From positions 62,001 through 126,000 of the forward strand of contig NZ_JAJOMB010000021.1 of NCBI RefSeq assembly GCF_021129305.1: a DNA stretch of 64,000 bases, in the 5' to 3' direction. Under the pieces are notes generated by a model. That model ran no database searches. It worked only from the letters and a program-made list of their open reading frames with translations, and had not been told where the DNA came from. Positions within the stretch are counted from its first letter, which is position 1. Every line of letters starts with the position of its first letter. This DNA comes from Kineosporia babensis. GTDB taxonomy: Bacteria > Actinomycetota > Actinomycetes > Actinomycetales > Kineosporiaceae. This document shows, piece by piece, positions 8,615 to 15,997 of this stretch. Both the position numbers and the translations under genes were made by a program.

Positions 8615-8997
8615 ACCTGCTGGTTGACGCCAACCTCTCCCCTCGCCTGGCCGAAGGCCTGGTCAAGGAGGGGTTTGAGGCCAGCCATGTCATGGATCAC
8701 GGCTTGCTGACTGCCTCAGACCACACGATCATGGCCTTCGCCGCCGAAGTGGGCGCCACGATCGTGTCTGCAGACTCGGACTTCGCAACGATGCTTGCCC
8801 TGTCCGGCGCCGACACACCATCCCTGGTCCTGTTTCGCTCGGCCGATGCCCTGACTGCCGCCCAGCAGTGCAGCCTGCTGGTGCAGAACCTGAAGGCCGT
8901 GGCAACCGAGATCGAGTCCGGCGCCGTCATTTCCATCAGCAAGGACCATCTGAGAGTCCGCAGCCTCCCCATCAGCAAGCGGACCAAGCGAAGCTGA
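8611..8997 (+). CDS. DUF5615 PIN-like toxin
   Basis: 128 residues. MNLLVDANLSPRLAEGL carries the first conserved acidic residue of the PIN-like fold, HDHGLL-type region is present as MDHGLLTASDHTIMAFA, and VSADSDFATMLAL holds the second acidic cluster. These match DUF5615 (Mut7-C/VapC-like) predicted ribonuclease toxins. The usual partner, DUF433, lies immediately upstream with a 4-nt overlap. The last ~25 residues (SKDHLRVRSLPISKRTKRS) are basic. It is followed directly, 28 bp later, by a duplicate of the msrA 3' end. Ribonuclease activity is inferred from the fold. Confidence 0.85.
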   Translation: MNLLVDANLSPRLAEGLVKEGFEASHVMDHGLLTASDHTIMAFAAEVGATIVSADSDFATMLALSGADTPSLVLFRSADALTAAQQCSLLVQNLKAVATEIESGAVISISKDHLRVRSLPISKRTKRS

Positions 8998-9025
8998 CCG
9001 GCAGAGAATTGCCCTATGAAGGGCA

Positions 9026-9146
9026 GGACTACCACCAGCAGTACTTGAAGAAGAACCCAGCCGGCTACTGCCCCGACCACGGCACCGGCGTCGCCTGCCC
9101 GATCGGGGTGGGCGTGCTGTATGGGACGGGTGTGAAGGCGGACTAG
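9026..9146 (+). pseudogene. msrA: Second copy of the msrA 3' end
   Basis: Encodes, in one frame, [18 protein letters not shown] and the remaining MsrA tail ending GVKAD with a TAG stop. It matches 8148-8268 over 121 bp. Most differences are synonymous third-position changes concentrated near the end (for example CTGTATGGGACGGG against CTCTACGGCACCGG), so this piece was evolving as MsrA coding sequence before it was left here. No start or catalytic domain precedes it. Confidence 0.92.
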
Positions 9147-9235
9147 TCAGCCGACTGGCAACAAGAGGTGCTACGAGCACGGAGTCCGCGTTCCAGGATC
9201 GGATTCGGTCATTACCTCCACCTATGGTCGGTTTC

Positions 9236-9424
9236 ATGCCGATCAAGGTGGGGGACATGGTCAAGCTGCTGGAAGCGGACGGCTGGCAACTCAAGCGCAC
9301 GACCGGCTCGCACCGACACTTCCACCACCCACAGAAACCAGGCCTGGTCACCGTGGCCGGCCGACCGAGCGCCACGTTGAAACCGAAGACCGAAGCGAGC
9401 ATCCTGAAGCAGGCCGGACTGTGA
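9236..9424 (+). CDS. hicA: HicA mRNA-interferase toxin
   Basis: 62 residues from the ATG at 9236 (66 from an in-frame ATG at 9224). HicA double-stranded-RNA-binding-fold toxin that cleaves mRNA: KLLEADGWQLKRTTGSHRHF contains the catalytic histidine motif GSHRHF, and the end SILKQAGL is the standard HicA C-terminus. I prefer 9236 because homologues start at this distance from the GW motif and TATGGT lies 7 nt upstream, as for a leaderless start. It overlaps the region of hicB by a TGA/GTG junction (9421-9424). Second cassette after msrA. Confidence 0.9.
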   Translation: MPIKVGDMVKLLEADGWQLKRTTGSHRHFHHPQKPGLVTVAGRPSATLKPKTEASILKQAGL

Positions 9425-9435
9425 GAGGAGCACCT

Positions 9436-9663
9436 GTGAAGGGCTACGTGGTTGTGTTCGAGGGCGACCGGGAGTCAGGTTTCTCCGCCTACAGTCCCGA
9501 CCTTCCGGGGGTGGTAGCTGCTGGTGACACCAGGGAAGAGACCGAGTCACTAATGCGAGAGGCCATGTCGGAGCATCTGGCGGTGCTGCGCGACATGGGC
9601 CTACCAGTTCCAGAGCCCACGCCCGCTGCTGAGGCCACGGTTCTGAACGTGTCGGCGGCCTAG
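9436..9663 (+). CDS. hicB: HicB antitoxin
   Basis: 75 residues. The HicB partial RNase-H-like fold is visible: VVVFEGDRESGFSAYSPDLP, GVVAAGDTREETESLMREAM, then HLAVLRDMGLPVPEP. It lacks the longer DNA-binding C-terminal domain of some HicB proteins. The GTG at 9436 has GAGAGGAG 6-12 nt upstream and is preferred to the GTG at 9421, which overlaps the hicA stop. It neutralises HicA and is probably coexpressed from the same promoter. Followed 24 bp later by the third msrA tail. Confidence 0.88.
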   Translation: MKGYVVVFEGDRESGFSAYSPDLPGVVAAGDTREETESLMREAMSEHLAVLRDMGLPVPEPTPAAEATVLNVSAA

Positions 9664-9686
9664 CTCAGCGGCATATGTGTGCGGTG

Positions 9687-9770
9687 CGCGAGGACTACCG
9701 CCAGCAGTACCTGAAGAAGAACCCGGCCGGCCGCTGCCCCGACCACGGGCCAGGTGTCAAGGCTGAGTGA
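9687..9770 (+). pseudogene. msrA: Third, internally deleted copy of the msrA 3' end
   Basis: GAGGACTACCGCCAGCAGTA and onward encodes [19 protein letters not shown] and then jumps to GVKAE and TGA: about 45 bp that encode the second tail cysteine are missing relative to msrA. It is the most diverged of the three copies (Tyr to Arg in the CPDH motif), consistent with being the oldest. It separates the HicAB cassette from the Doc cassette. Confidence 0.88.
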
Positions 9771-9774
9771 CGCG

Positions 9775-9810
9775 CCCAGCCGTGTCCGCTTCAAAGCGGG
9801 CACGGCTGGG
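9775..9810 (-). terminator. Hairpin after the Doc module
   Basis: 16-bp stem with one G-U pair (CCCAGCCGTGTCCGCT / AGCGGGCACGGCTGGG) and a TCAA loop. It lies 10 nt beyond the doc stop codon on the minus strand, and just after the third msrA tail on the plus strand, so it can serve both directions. No T-run. Confidence 0.6.
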
Positions 9811-9820
9811 GATCAGGCGG

Positions 9821-10189
9821 CTACGAACTCTTGAGCCGACCGGCGATCACAGCCAGATCATCGAGTTCACCGGCAGCGATGGCCATCACCAGGTCGAAGG
9901 CGTCATCGTCGGCCGGCGAGAGCTCCTCACCGTTCTTGGCACAGAAGACGTAGGTCCCCAGCCACGCCAGCCGCTTGTTGCCATCGACCAGTGGATGGTT
10001 GGACACCAGCGAGTGCAGGAGCGCTGCCGCCTTGGTCAGCAGGTCCGGATAGGCCTCCTGACCGAACATCCCGGCCCGGGGCCGGTTCACCGCAGCATCC
10101 AGCAGACCGAGGTCCCGCACCTGGACCGGGCCACCGACGGCGTACCGGGAGATCAACAGGGCCTGCTCAACGCTCAGGTAGCGGATCAT
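9821..10189 (-). CDS. doc: Doc/Fic family toxin (death-on-curing)
   Basis: 122 residues. Fic-fold protein of the Doc type: the active-site loop is HPLVDGNKRLAWLGTYVF, close to the Doc consensus H-x-F-x-D-x-N-K-R, with the catalytic His and the phosphate-binding NKR present. Doc proteins phosphorylate elongation factor Tu. The start ATG at 10189 overlaps the antitoxin stop by 4 nt. It is transcribed opposite to the other two cassettes. Activity is inferred from motif conservation. Confidence 0.9.
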   Translation of the reverse strand: MIRYLSVEQALLISRYAVGGPVQVRDLGLLDAAVNRPRAGMFGQEAYPDLLTKAAALLHSLVSNHPLVDGNKRLAWLGTYVFCAKNGEELSPADDDAFDLVMAIAAGELDDLAVIAGRLKSS

Positions 10190-10389
10190 TCGCCGAGACG
10201 GCGCAGCAGATCGGCGAACTTCGTGGCACCCGCAGCGGCAAGCTCTTCGGTCTGCGCGTCGTCGTCGGCCCGGAGCAGGTATTCGCTGATGGCGGCCTGG
10301 GCCACCTGCTGCATACTCCGGCCCTCGCGCTCGGCCCGGCGCCGAAGGGCCTCGGACTGCGCATCATCAAGACGCAGGGTCATCGCCAT
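10186..10389 (-). CDS. Ribbon-helix-helix antitoxin of the Doc module
   Basis: 67 residues from the ATG at 10389. The N-terminus MAMTLRLDDAQSEALRRRAE is a ribbon-helix-helix DNA-binding domain (beta-strand MTLRL, then two helices to SEYLLRADD), followed by a C-terminal segment likely to bind Doc (EELAAAGATKFADLLRRLGE). Other in-frame ATGs at 10398 and 10383 are possible; 10389 stands 7 nt after TATCAT, matching the leaderless pattern seen elsewhere here. It probably represses its own promoter at the repeats just upstream. Confidence 0.85.
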   Translation of the reverse strand: MAMTLRLDDAQSEALRRRAEREGRSMQQVAQAAISEYLLRADDDAQTEELAAAGATKFADLLRRLGE

Positions 10390-10397
10390 GGCCAACA

Positions 10398-10415
10398 TGA
10401 TACCAATGTGATACC
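10398..10415 (-). promoter_or_regulatory. Direct-repeat operator of the RHH/Doc module
   Basis: Two copies of TGATACC (10398-10404 and 10409-10415), 11 bp apart, i.e. one helical turn. On the minus strand this reads GGTATCACATTGGTATCATG and overlaps the likely -10 (TATCAT). Repeats at one-turn spacing are what RHH antitoxins bind. Binding is inferred. Confidence 0.5.
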
Positions 10416-10567
10416 GCCAAGCCCAGGGCTATGGCAGCGGATCGCACCCAATGAAAATCCCGAGCCGGGAAGCGATTTGGGCCGGGTCGTCAAGCCTGCT
10501 ACCGCCCACCACTTCTCCATTGCGGCCCAAGATGCAGCCCAAGGCACCACATGTCAGCTTTGACCAC

Positions 10568-10870
10568 ATGTTGTCGCGCATGCCCCGAGCCCGCGTCGAG
10601 TTCACCCGTCTCGGCGCCTGGCTGGTCGGCATCGCCACGCTGGTCATCCTGGTCGGCGGGGTGGTCACGGTCGGCTCGCTGTGGAACACCACGCAGGACG
10701 ATCTTCCCGGCCGCATCTTCATCATCGTCTGGCTGGTGCTCTTCGTCGCCTTCGGCCTGAACAATCTTCGGGTCTGCTGGCGCCGCAGTTCCACCACCGT
10801 CATGCCACCCGGATTCCGGATGGACGTACGCACCCCTCTGGTCACCGTCACCCCGATCGACAAGCCCTAG
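10568..10870 (+). CDS. Small two-helix membrane protein, unknown function
   Basis: About 100 residues from the ATG at 10568 (alternative ATG at 10580; the frame is open from 10451). After a basic start (RMPRARVEFTRLGAW) there are two hydrophobic segments (LVGIATLVILVGGVVTV and IFIIVWLVLFVAFGL) separated by a short loop, then a polar tail ending TVTPIDKP. I do not recognise a family. The basic residues before helix 1 suggest the N-terminus inside. It ends 7 bp before a strong hairpin shared with uppP. Confidence 0.55.
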   Translation: MLSRMPRARVEFTRLGAWLVGIATLVILVGGVVTVGSLWNTTQDDLPGRIFIIVWLVLFVAFGLNNLRVCWRRSSTTVMPPGFRMDVRTPLVTVTPIDKP

Positions 10871-10877
10871 AAACGCC

Positions 10878-10909
10878 GGAAGGGCCGCCCGGTTCCGGGC
10901 GGCCCTTCC
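10878..10909. terminator. Bidirectional terminator hairpin
   Basis: Perfect 15-bp stem (GGAAGGGCCGCCCGG and its complement) with a TT loop between the convergent membrane-protein and uppP genes. No T-run. Confidence 0.7.
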
Positions 10910-10921
10910 ACGAAACACCGA

Positions 10922-11743
10922 TCAGGTTGCGGAGATCACCCCGGCGCTCAGCGCACCGAGCAGCACCAGGCCGAGGATGATCCGGTAGACGACGAAGACG
11001 TAGACGCTGTGACGCTCCACGAACTTCATCAGCCAGGCGATGATCACGTAGCCGACCACGAAGGCGACCAGGGTGGCGACCACCATCTGCGGCACCCCCG
11101 GGCCGTCCCCGGCGGTCACGTCCGGCAGGGTGAACAGGCCGGAGGCCACCACTGCGGGGATCGCCAGCAGGAACGAGAAACGCACGGCCACCGCGCGCTT
11201 GAGGCCGATCGCCAGGCCGGCGGTGATCGTGCCGCCCGAGCGCGAGACGCCCGGGATCAGCGCCATCGCCTGGGCGAAGCCGAGGATGATGCCGTCCTTC
11301 ATGGTCAGCCGGTCGAAGTCGCGCTCCTGCTTGCCGAACTTCTCGGCCAGGCCCAGGAAGATGCCGAAGACCACCAGCATGGTCGAGACCAGCCAGAGGT
11401 TACGGGCGGGCTCCTTGATCATGTCCTCGAAGAGCAGGCCGAGCACACCGATCGGGATGGTGCCGAGGATGACCATCCAGGCCATCTTGTACTCCTGGGT
11501 CTGGCGCAGGTGCGGGGCGACGAAGCCCTCGAGCCAGGTGACGAAGAGTTTCCAGATGTCCTTGGCGAAGTAGATCAGCACGGCCGCCTCGGTACCGAGC
11601 TGGGTGACGGCGGTGAAAGCCGCGCCCGCGTCCCGGTCGAAGAACACCTCGGACACGATCCTCAGGTGTCCCGACGACGATACGGGGAGGAACTCGGTCA
11701 GGCCCTGCACCAGACCGAGGACGATCACCTCTATCCAGCTCAC
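10922..11743 (-). CDS. uppP: Undecaprenyl-diphosphatase UppP/BacA
   Basis: 273 residues. Dephosphorylates undecaprenyl pyrophosphate in the membrane to recycle the cell-wall lipid carrier. The first active-site motif is [17 protein letters not shown] (E and SSGH), the second is [10 protein letters not shown]; about seven to eight membrane helices, ending [19 protein letters not shown]. The GTG at 11743 begins [10 protein letters not shown], the normal start of the family; an open frame continues to 11962 without similarity. Overexpression of this enzyme gives bacitracin resistance in other bacteria. Confidence 0.95.
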   Translation of the reverse strand: MSWIEVIVLGLVQGLTEFLPVSSSGHLRIVSEVFFDRDAGAAFTAVTQLGTEAAVLIYFAKDIWKLFVTWLEGFVAPHLRQTQEYKMAWMVILGTIPIGVLGLLFEDMIKEPARNLWLVSTMLVVFGIFLGLAEKFGKQERDFDRLTMKDGIILGFAQAMALIPGVSRSGGTITAGLAIGLKRAVAVRFSFLLAIPAVVASGLFTLPDVTAGDGPGVPQMVVATLVAFVVGYVIIAWLMKFVERHSVYVFVVYRIILGLVLLGALSAGVISAT

Positions 11744-12058
11744 GGTGCTGTGTACCCCTTCGTTCCGGCACACGACGCACCGTTGCGGTACGAGGGCGCC
11801 TACGCGAGACCCCCGGCGGCGTCGCCAGGGATTGCTGTCCTGTCGCGCACCGCGTGAGCGCAGAGGGATCCCCGCGGGGACGGTGGCCAGCCGACCATAC
11901 ACGCCCGGACCGATCGTCAGGCAAACTCGCCGAATGCCCCGAAAATGCCCGTGAGACGGCAACCGTCACGCACAACCCCCGATTCGGCACTCCCCTCCCG
12001 GAGCCGGATCGCCGCCGGATCGTGACCAGGTTCTAATCTTGGCGCCCGGATCGTGAGA
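11744..12058. other. Gene-free stretch upstream of uppP
   Basis: 315 bp between two leftward genes. It should contain the uppP promoter and the end of the Clp-N gene transcript, but I see no clear promoter, strong hairpin or coding region. Confidence 0.4.
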
Positions 12059-12784
12059 TCACTGCCCGGGCTGGAGCTCTTCCAGGGCCTGGGCCACGCC
12101 GGTCTCGGCATCGGCGAGCGTGACCCCCAGCGAACCGAGCAGCCCCTGCCCGTTCTCGAACTCCAGCAGGGCCAGCAGGATGTGCTCGGTACCGACGTAG
12201 TTGTGGCCGTAGCGAAGCGCAGTGCGCATGGTCAGCTCGAGCACCTTCTTGGCCGCTGCGTCGTACGGCACCAGATCCGGCGCGCCCTCCACCCGGGCCG
12301 GCAGGACGGCCTGGGCCGCCTCGGTCAGCCGCTCGACCGTGATGCCCTGGCCTGCCAGCACCTTCAGGGCCAGCGTGTCGGGTACCGCGGCCAGTCCCAG
12401 GAGCAGGTGGGCGGGCACCATCACGTCGTTGCCGGCCTTCTGCGCCGCGGTGTGGGCCTGCAGGATCACGGTGCGGGCCCGGGGCGTGAACCGGTTGAAA
12501 CCTTCGTTCGGGTCCATCGCCGCGGAGTCCCCCTTGGCCACGAACCGTTTCTGGGCGGCCTGCTTGCTCACCCCGATGCTGTTGCCGATGTCGGTCCAGG
12601 ACGCTCCGGACCGGCGGGCCTGGTCGACGAAGTGCCCGATCAGATGATCGGCCACCTCGCCCAGGTAGTCACCGACCAGAACCGCGTTGGACAACTGCTC
12701 CAGCGGGTTGTCGTGGACCTTCTTGATGCCCTGGATCAGATCGTCCAGGCGCACACTCTGGGTTGCCGAACTGGAATCCGTCAT
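12059..12784 (-). CDS. HTH / Clp N-terminal repeat domain protein
   Basis: 241 residues. The N-terminal third holds a helix-turn-helix (about residues 60-82, WTDIGNSIGVSKQAAQKRF). The C-terminal two thirds form a double Clp N-domain: FTPRARTVILQAHTAAQKAG and YGHNYVGTEHILLALLEFENG match the adaptor/substrate-binding repeats of ClpC/ClpA. There is no AAA+ module, so it is not a chaperone ATPase but may be a regulator or substrate adaptor. Two identical palindromes sit directly upstream and overlap the promoter, which suggests it controls itself. The ATG is placed at the predicted transcription start, with no Shine-Dalgarno. Confidence 0.85.
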   Translation of the reverse strand: MTDSSSATQSVRLDDLIQGIKKVHDNPLEQLSNAVLVGDYLGEVADHLIGHFVDQARRSGASWTDIGNSIGVSKQAAQKRFVAKGDSAAMDPNEGFNRFTPRARTVILQAHTAAQKAGNDVMVPAHLLLGLAAVPDTLALKVLAGQGITVERLTEAAQAVLPARVEGAPDLVPYDAAAKKVLELTMRTALRYGHNYVGTEHILLALLEFENGQGLLGSLGVTLADAETGVAQALEELQPGQ

Positions 12785-12833
12785 GCGTCAACCTTAGGTT
12801 GACGATTTGTTGTGCGTCAACCGCTGGTTGACG
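12785..12833 (-). promoter_or_regulatory. Leaderless promoter with twin palindromic operators
   Basis: Two copies of the palindrome CGTCAACC-N3-GGTTGACG (12786-12804 and 12815-12833), centres 29 bp apart. On the minus strand the promoter-distal copy supplies TTGACG as -35 and the proximal one TAAGGT as -10, with an 18-bp spacer. The expected start point falls on the A of the ATG at 12784. Any protein bound there would block polymerase directly. Confidence 0.75.
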
Positions 12834-13958
12834 TCAGGCGGCCCGGGTGAACATCGGCTGACCGTCGCGCTCGAGCACCTCGTCCGCCAGCCCCAGTGCG
12901 TCCGGGAACAGGTGCAGTCCCGGGGCAGGCCGAGCCACCTGACGCGGAGGCAGAGCCGTCGAACCACTACGAGCACCAGCAACGGACGTCCGTGGGCCCG
13001 ACACCCGGTAGCCCGCCGGTTGCGCAGTGGCCGGGGAAACCGCGACCGGGACCCGGCTCGTCCGGGACTGGTAGACCGTGCCGATGTAGATGCCCACCAA
13101 CAGCGCCAGCCCACCGGCGACCTGCCCGCCGCCCAGCGGCTCGCCCAGGACAACGATGGCAATGGTGGTAGCAACAAGCGTCTCGAGGTTCAGGAAGACT
13201 CCGGCGATGTGCGGCTCGACCCCGGTCTGCCCGTAGGCGAAAAGGGTGAAGGGCAGCACGGTCCCGAACACGCCCAGCGCCAGTGCGGCCAGCAGGGCGC
13301 CGGTGTCCAGCCCACCCACCCCGGGCGTCGGCACGGACTCGGTCAGCAGGGCGAAGGGCAGCACGGCCACCGCCGAGGCCAGGAACTGCGCCGTGCTCAC
13401 CGCGACCACGTCCTGCCCGGGCAGCAGCCGGGCCTGGAGGATGGTGAAAACCGCGCCGATCAGCACCGAACCCAGCACGATCAGGTCTCCGGTCAGGGTC
13501 GCGTCGCCGCCTCCGGCGCCGGCCACCACCACGATGCCGATCAGCGACAGGGCGAAACCGACCCAGGCGATCGGGCCGACCCGGGCACCGTTGAAGATCA
13601 CCGCGAGCACCGCCACGATCACCGGGACCGAGCCGAGCAGCAGCGCCGCATGGGTGACGCTGGTGCGCTCCAGGCCGATGTTCTGCAGCAGCACGCAGGC
13701 GCCGTACCCGAAGGCGCCGTAGGCCCACAGCGCCGGGCGCACCTTGCTCAGCCGGGGCCGGACCACGGCCACGATCACCAGGCCGGCCACGGCGAAGCGG
13801 AACACCGTGAGCCAGGCCGGGCCGAAGCCGGCGAACGCGGCCTTGCTCAGCGGGACCGTGGTGCCCCAGGTGATACCGGCGATCGTCAGCGCGGCGAGGG
13901 CTGAGGTGCGGCGGTCGGAGAGGAGGGAGCGCAGACGAGCGGGGAACATGGTTGACAT
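12834..13958 (-). CDS. EamA-type drug/metabolite transporter (DMT)
   Basis: 374 residues from the ATG at 13958 (other possible starts: GTG 13970, ATG 13949). Ten hydrophobic helices in two EamA repeats: GITWGTTVPLSKAAFAGFGP opens the first, and the second starts near GDLIVLGSVLIGAVFTI and ends FLNLETLVATTIAIVVLGEP, a typical DMT motif. About 80 polar residues follow the last helix. It is divergent from an Lrp/AsnC regulator 50 bp away, a common arrangement for amino-acid or metabolite exporters. The substrate is unknown. Its stop abuts the distal palindrome of the Clp-N gene. Confidence 0.9.
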   Translation of the reverse strand: MSTMFPARLRSLLSDRRTSALAALTIAGITWGTTVPLSKAAFAGFGPAWLTVFRFAVAGLVIVAVVRPRLSKVRPALWAYGAFGYGACVLLQNIGLERTSVTHAALLLGSVPVIVAVLAVIFNGARVGPIAWVGFALSLIGIVVVAGAGGGDATLTGDLIVLGSVLIGAVFTILQARLLPGQDVVAVSTAQFLASAVAVLPFALLTESVPTPGVGGLDTGALLAALALGVFGTVLPFTLFAYGQTGVEPHIAGVFLNLETLVATTIAIVVLGEPLGGGQVAGGLALLVGIYIGTVYQSRTSRVPVAVSPATAQPAGYRVSGPRTSVAGARSGSTALPPRQVARPAPGLHLFPDALGLADEVLERDGQPMFTRAA

Positions 13959-13970
13959 CGTCCGCTGCAC

Positions 13971-14020
13971 ACATAGATAAATCGGGCACTCGCCGAAGTT
14001 GCCAACTATTGTTTGGCGCC
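13971..14020. promoter_or_regulatory. Shared divergent promoter region (EamA / Lrp)
   Basis: Short intergenic region between divergent genes, with a dyad GCCAA-N7-TTGGC at about 14001-14017 and TATTGT 8 nt before the Lrp ATG. Lrp regulators usually control a divergent gene through such a site; the precise elements are inferred. Confidence 0.4.
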
Positions 14021-14509
14021 ATGGCGGTTGAGCTTGACGAAATTGACGTAAAACTGCTCACGCAGCTGCAGCAGGACGCCGATCGGACGAATCTCGAGCT
14101 GGCCGAACTGGTCGGCCTCTCCCCCGCCGCCACCCTGCACCGGGTGCGGCGGCTGAAGGAGAGCGGCGCCATCCGGATCATCAGCGCCCGGGTGGATGCA
14201 GCCGCGGTCGGCTTCCCGCTGACCGTGTTCATGTCGGTCACCACGCCCAACCCGCGGGCCACCGAACGGTTCGAGCGCGAGGTGCGCGAGCTGCCCCAGG
14301 TGATCGCGGCCGACACGGTGGCCGGCGAGATGGACTACTGGCTCACCGTGGTGGCGCGGGACGTGGAGGATCTGGAGCACACGCTGACCCGGATCGCCAC
14401 GCACGGCGGCGGGCGGGTGGTCACGTACCTGCGCCTGAAGCAGCTGAAACCGCCCACGCCCCTGCCGCTTCTGCCGAGCACGGCGGCCCGGCAGAGGCGC
14501 AGGGCGTGA
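14021..14509 (+). CDS. Lrp/AsnC family transcriptional regulator
   Basis: 162 residues. N-terminal winged HTH (ELDEIDVKLLTQLQQDADRT, NLELAELVGLSPAATLHRVRRL) followed by the RAM/AsnC ligand-binding domain (VDAAAVGFPLTVFMSVTTPN, VAGEMDYWLTVVARDVEDLE). Such regulators form octamers and respond to amino acids. The divergent EamA exporter is its likely target. The ATG at 14021 is chosen because MAVELDEID is the usual start; the frame is open further upstream. Confidence 0.94.
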   Translation: MAVELDEIDVKLLTQLQQDADRTNLELAELVGLSPAATLHRVRRLKESGAIRIISARVDAAAVGFPLTVFMSVTTPNPRATERFEREVRELPQVIAADTVAGEMDYWLTVVARDVEDLEHTLTRIATHGGGRVVTYLRLKQLKPPTPLPLLPSTAARQRRRA

Positions 14510-14515
14510 ACCCGG

Positions 14516-14932
14516 TCAGCGGGACTTACGGGGTTCGCCCGGATAGGTACCGAAGTACCAGGTGTTGCCCTCCGGGTCCTGGGCGGCGAAATCGGTCGAG
14601 CCGTAGTCGGTCTGCTTCAGCTCGACGGTGATCTTGGCGCCGGCCGAGCGGGCCCGCTCGATCAGCTGCTCGATCCCCTCCGGCACCACCACATAACAGC
14701 TGAAGCTGCCGATCGGGGTGATCGGCTTGTTGTCGTCGCGGGCCGAGCCGAGCATCACCCCACCACCGGGCGGCCAGCTCAGCTCGGCATGGTGCACCAC
14801 GTCGCCGTCGCCGTACACGGCCGTCTCCTCGAAGCCGAAAGCCTTGACCAGGAAGGCGATCAGGCCGCGGGCGTCGCGGGCGGTGAAGGTGGGCCAGACG
14901 GCAGGCGGTGGGGCAGTTGGCGTTTCGGTCAT
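14516..14932 (-). CDS. VOC (glyoxalase/PhnB-like) family protein
   Basis: 138 residues. PhnB-type VOC fold: WPTFTARDARGLIAFLVKAF then GFEETAVYGDGDVVHHAELS, a central CYVVVPEGIEQLIERARSAG, and the final DFAAQDPEGNTWYFGTY. Such proteins are often bleomycin-resistance-like or of unknown function; the metal ligands of true glyoxalases are not clear. A GGGAGGAAT lies just before the ATG at 14932. It is 63 bp downstream of an AraC-type regulator on the same strand, probably an operon. Confidence 0.88.
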   Translation of the reverse strand: MTETPTAPPPAVWPTFTARDARGLIAFLVKAFGFEETAVYGDGDVVHHAELSWPPGGGVMLGSARDDNKPITPIGSFSCYVVVPEGIEQLIERARSAGAKITVELKQTDYGSTDFAAQDPEGNTWYFGTYPGEPRKSR

Positions 14933-14995
14933 GATTCCTCCCGAGTCGAAAGCCCTCCCGACGGGCGGGCACGCGTTCACTGTGCCGCAGACCAC

Positions 14996-15892
14996 TCAGC
15001 CGGTCTTGAAGGTTTCGGAAAGCTCCGGGACCCAGCCGTTACCCAGTTCCTCGGCCAGCCAGCGACGCGGCGAGAGCCCGGCCATCTCGGCGAACTCCCG
15101 GCTCAGGTGGGCCTGGTCGGCATACCCGCAGTCGGCCGCCAGCCGGGCCAGACCGGCCTGCGGGCCGTTCAGCCGATGCACCAGCAGGCGCCGGGCCGCG
15201 TCGAACCGGGCCACTTTGCCGGCGGCCTTCGGGCTGAGGCCGATCTCGGTGGTGAACCGGTAGGCCAGGTTGCGGGTGCTCCAGCCGACTTCGGTGGCCA
15301 GCTCGGCCACTCCGATGCTGCCTCGCGCGGTCAGCAGCAGGTTCCAGGCGTGCACCACTTCGCGCGGTGGACCCTTGAACGCCAACCGACCCGTGAAGAA
15401 CCGGTCCAGGACGGCAAAGCGCTCAACCCACGACACCGCCGCCTGCAGGCGCTCGTGCACCTCTACCCCGTCCCGACCGAGCAGTGTGTGCAGGGTCAGG
15501 TTCTCCCCGGCGAGCGCTCCGCCTGGCAGGCCAAGCAGAGCCCGGCAACCCAGTGGCGAGAGCGCTACCTGTATGCCGGATTGAGCCCCCTGATGCACGA
15601 TCACCGCTGGGGAGCGATGCAGGCCTCCGATGTAGGTGTCATAGCTACCCCCGGGATGGCCGTCGGGCAGGGCCGCGGCCACCATCGGCTCGTCGAGCGT
15701 GAAGATCAGCGTGAGCCAGGGCGAGGGCAGCCCGCGATGCCGGCCGGGCGCTACGCCACGCTGCCGGTAGCCGCTGTACCAGGCGATATACGGACGTAGG
15801 GCGGCCGCGGGAGCTTGGTGCAGGTACTCGTCAACAACCTCCACATCTACATCCTGGAGCCGAACCGCGTCGGTGCGCACACCTGGGGGCAC
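14996..15892 (-). CDS. AraC family transcriptional regulator
   Basis: 298 residues. The N-terminal ~180 residues form a DUF6597-type sensor domain (PYIAWYSGYRQRGVAPGRHR); the C-terminal double HTH spans about 190-290, with GVAELATEVGWSTRNLAYRF and the second helix pair ARLAADCGYADQAHLSREFA ending GLSPRRW. It precedes the VOC gene, which it may regulate. The start at 15892 is the first ATG of the frame and no strong ribosome site decides it. Confidence 0.9.
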   Translation of the reverse strand: MPPGVRTDAVRLQDVDVEVVDEYLHQAPAAALRPYIAWYSGYRQRGVAPGRHRGLPSPWLTLIFTLDEPMVAAALPDGHPGGSYDTYIGGLHRSPAVIVHQGAQSGIQVALSPLGCRALLGLPGGALAGENLTLHTLLGRDGVEVHERLQAAVSWVERFAVLDRFFTGRLAFKGPPREVVHAWNLLLTARGSIGVAELATEVGWSTRNLAYRFTTEIGLSPKAAGKVARFDAARRLLVHRLNGPQAGLARLAADCGYADQAHLSREFAEMAGLSPRRWLAEELGNGWVPELSETFKTG

Positions 15893-15925
15893 CTCCCGGC
15901 CCCCTGGGACTGGGGGACCGCAAGC

Positions 15926-15961
15926 AAAAAAGTCGCGAGCCCCCGGGTGGGGACTCGCGAC
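15926..15961 (-). terminator. Intrinsic terminator of the 47-residue membrane peptide gene
   Basis: On the minus strand, GTCGCGAG(T)CCCC pairs with GGGGCTCGCGAC and is followed at once by six T. It lies 36 bp beyond the stop of the small gene at 15998, which supports that gene being transcribed. Confidence 0.85.
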
Positions 15962-15997
15962 GGGGCGAGTAAGGGCGGCGCCGGCTCAAGGCGCCCC

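Noticed and set aside
8384-10398. Prophage or integrative element carrying the TA modules
   Set aside because: No integrase, phage or conjugation genes lie between or beside the cassettes; only the msrA tails suggest integration.
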